Origin: Aquicella siphonis
GTDB lineage: Bacteria; Pseudomonadota; Gammaproteobacteria; DSM-16500
DNA: 64,000 nucleotides
NCBI RefSeq assembly: GCF_902459485.1
Contig: NZ_LR699119.1
Span: 186,001 to 250,000, forward strand
Direction of reading: 5' to 3'
A program made the position numbers and the translations under genes. Positions 63,491 through 64,000 of this stretch are shown here, one piece after another; within the stretch, counting starts at the first letter, position 1; each line of letters begins with the position of its first letter. The notes beneath the pieces were generated by a model. It did no database searches. It saw only the letters and a program-made list of their open reading frames with translations, and was not told the DNA's origin.

Positions 63491-64000
63491 CTAGGGTTTG
63501 GAGACATAGGGATTGCCCTTGATGTAAAACCGCAGTAAACGTTTGGCCCAATGTTTTGCATAAGCCACGCCTACTCTGGGTTTTTTCACAATGACATGCG
63601 GCGGAGTATGATCAGGCGCAGCGATGTAGAAATCGCTACTGAGCAAGTCATGGCCATGCAGGTGTTTATCAATACCCATGGCGTTGCATAAAAGACCAGG
63701 CCCGCTGGTTTTTCCCTCGATGTTTTGCACCGGTTCCAGCGCCCGCAATAATACCGCGGAAGCGTGCCCTTCTTTTTCAGTGACCACATTCATGCAAAAA
63801 TACATACCATAGATAAGATATACATAGGCATGACCAGGCGGGCCAAACATGACTTCGGTCCGTTTTGTGCGGCCTTTTGCAGAATGGGCTGCAAGATCAT
63901 GAGGGCCCAGATAGGCTTCCACCTCGACGATTTTTCCTATCAGCGTTTTGCCGTGCGTATGATGTATTAAATATTTTCCAAGCAATTCTCTGGCGACCAG
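63491..64000 (-). CDS. DNA-3-methyladenine (alkyladenine) glycosylase, Aag/MPG type (5' end outside window)
   Basis: Partial: the frame is open through base 64000 (LVARELLGKYLI at the window edge), so the start lies beyond. MPG-fold motifs: IVEVEAYLGPHDLAAHS with the catalytic Glu, FGPPGHAYVYLIYGMYFCMNVV, and GPGLLCNAMGID. It flips and excises alkylated purines from DNA. About 170 of roughly 190 residues are visible. It complements mutM at the other end of the window. Confidence 0.93.
   Translation of the reverse strand: MVARELLGKYLIHHTHGKTLIGKIVEVEAYLGPHDLAAHSAKGRTKRTEVMFGPPGHAYVYLIYGMYFCMNVVTEKEGHASAVLLRALEPVQNIEGKTSGPGLLCNAMGIDKHLHGHDLLSSDFYIAAPDHTPPHVIVKKPRVGVAYAKHWAKRLLRFYIKGNPYVSKP

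Noticed and set aside
1-64000. tRNA, rRNA or insertion sequence genes
   Set aside because: None recognised by eye; no transposase motifs or long terminal inverted repeats found. A tRNA/Rfam scan would settle the small RNA question.

Overview
The window looks like the chromosome of a Gammaproteobacterium, most likely a member of the Legionellales (Coxiella/Aquicella-like). That placement is inferred from gene content: standard gammaproteobacterial housekeeping genes (mutM, rpmB-rpmG, radC, coaBC, dut, algC, ubiH-type hydroxylase, gcvT-H-PA-PB, gloB, typA, kdsB, fabV) are interleaved with many lineage-specific secreted or helical-repeat proteins and a Lys/Ala-rich histone H1-like protein. No rRNA, tRNA, CRISPR array, intact insertion sequence or prophage was seen.

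Layout. 1-3.8 kb: 3' end of an SbmA/YddA-type ABC exporter, mutM, a fatty-acid desaturase and a membrane-anchored unknown. 3.85-5.42 kb: an AT-rich HipA-family toxin-antitoxin module with a kinase-like gene followed by a HipS-HTH fusion that carries a one-base frameshift, and a perfect 20-bp palindrome at its head. 5.6-11.5 kb: rpmB-rpmG, radC, then coaBC-dut-algC-ubiH-like. 11.6-15.7 kb: two large tandem paralogues with about 30-residue helical repeats. 15.9-20.3 kb: the glycine cleavage operon. 20.4-33.8 kb: gloB, a Kef-type antiporter, a type III polyketide synthase, typA, a peptide (POT) transporter, a small cupin, kdsB, an RlmM-like methyltransferase, the histone-like gene, fabV and a tail-anchored heme oxygenase. 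34-42.7 kb: unknowns, a DUF4442 protein, a GNAT acetyltransferase, an RlpA-like lipoprotein, a BlaI-type repressor with a BlaR1-like M56 protease whose sensor region is a lytic transglycosylase domain, gamma-glutamyltransferase, and a coiled-coil methyltransferase. 43-48.5 kb: outer-membrane barrels, a DolP-like BON lipoprotein and egtB-egtD for ergothioneine. 48.6-64 kb: small secreted proteins, a 146-bp perfect tandem duplication over the head of a small gene, trhO, a CPA1 antiporter, M23 and two NlpC/P60-type cell-wall hydrolases, a thaumatin-like protein behind a barrel gene, and the 3' part of an alkyladenine glycosylase gene.

Themes. Cell-envelope maintenance recurs: RlpA, M56-SLT with its repressor, M23, two NlpC/P60 proteins, DolP, four barrels and several lipoproteins. 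The most distinctive systems are the BlaI/M56-SLT pair with two ACTAA-N4-TTAGT operators, the inverted-order HipA-family module, the thaumatin-like secreted protein, the heme oxygenase with a C-terminal membrane anchor, and a family of dispersed intergenic hairpins sharing a 25-bp core.
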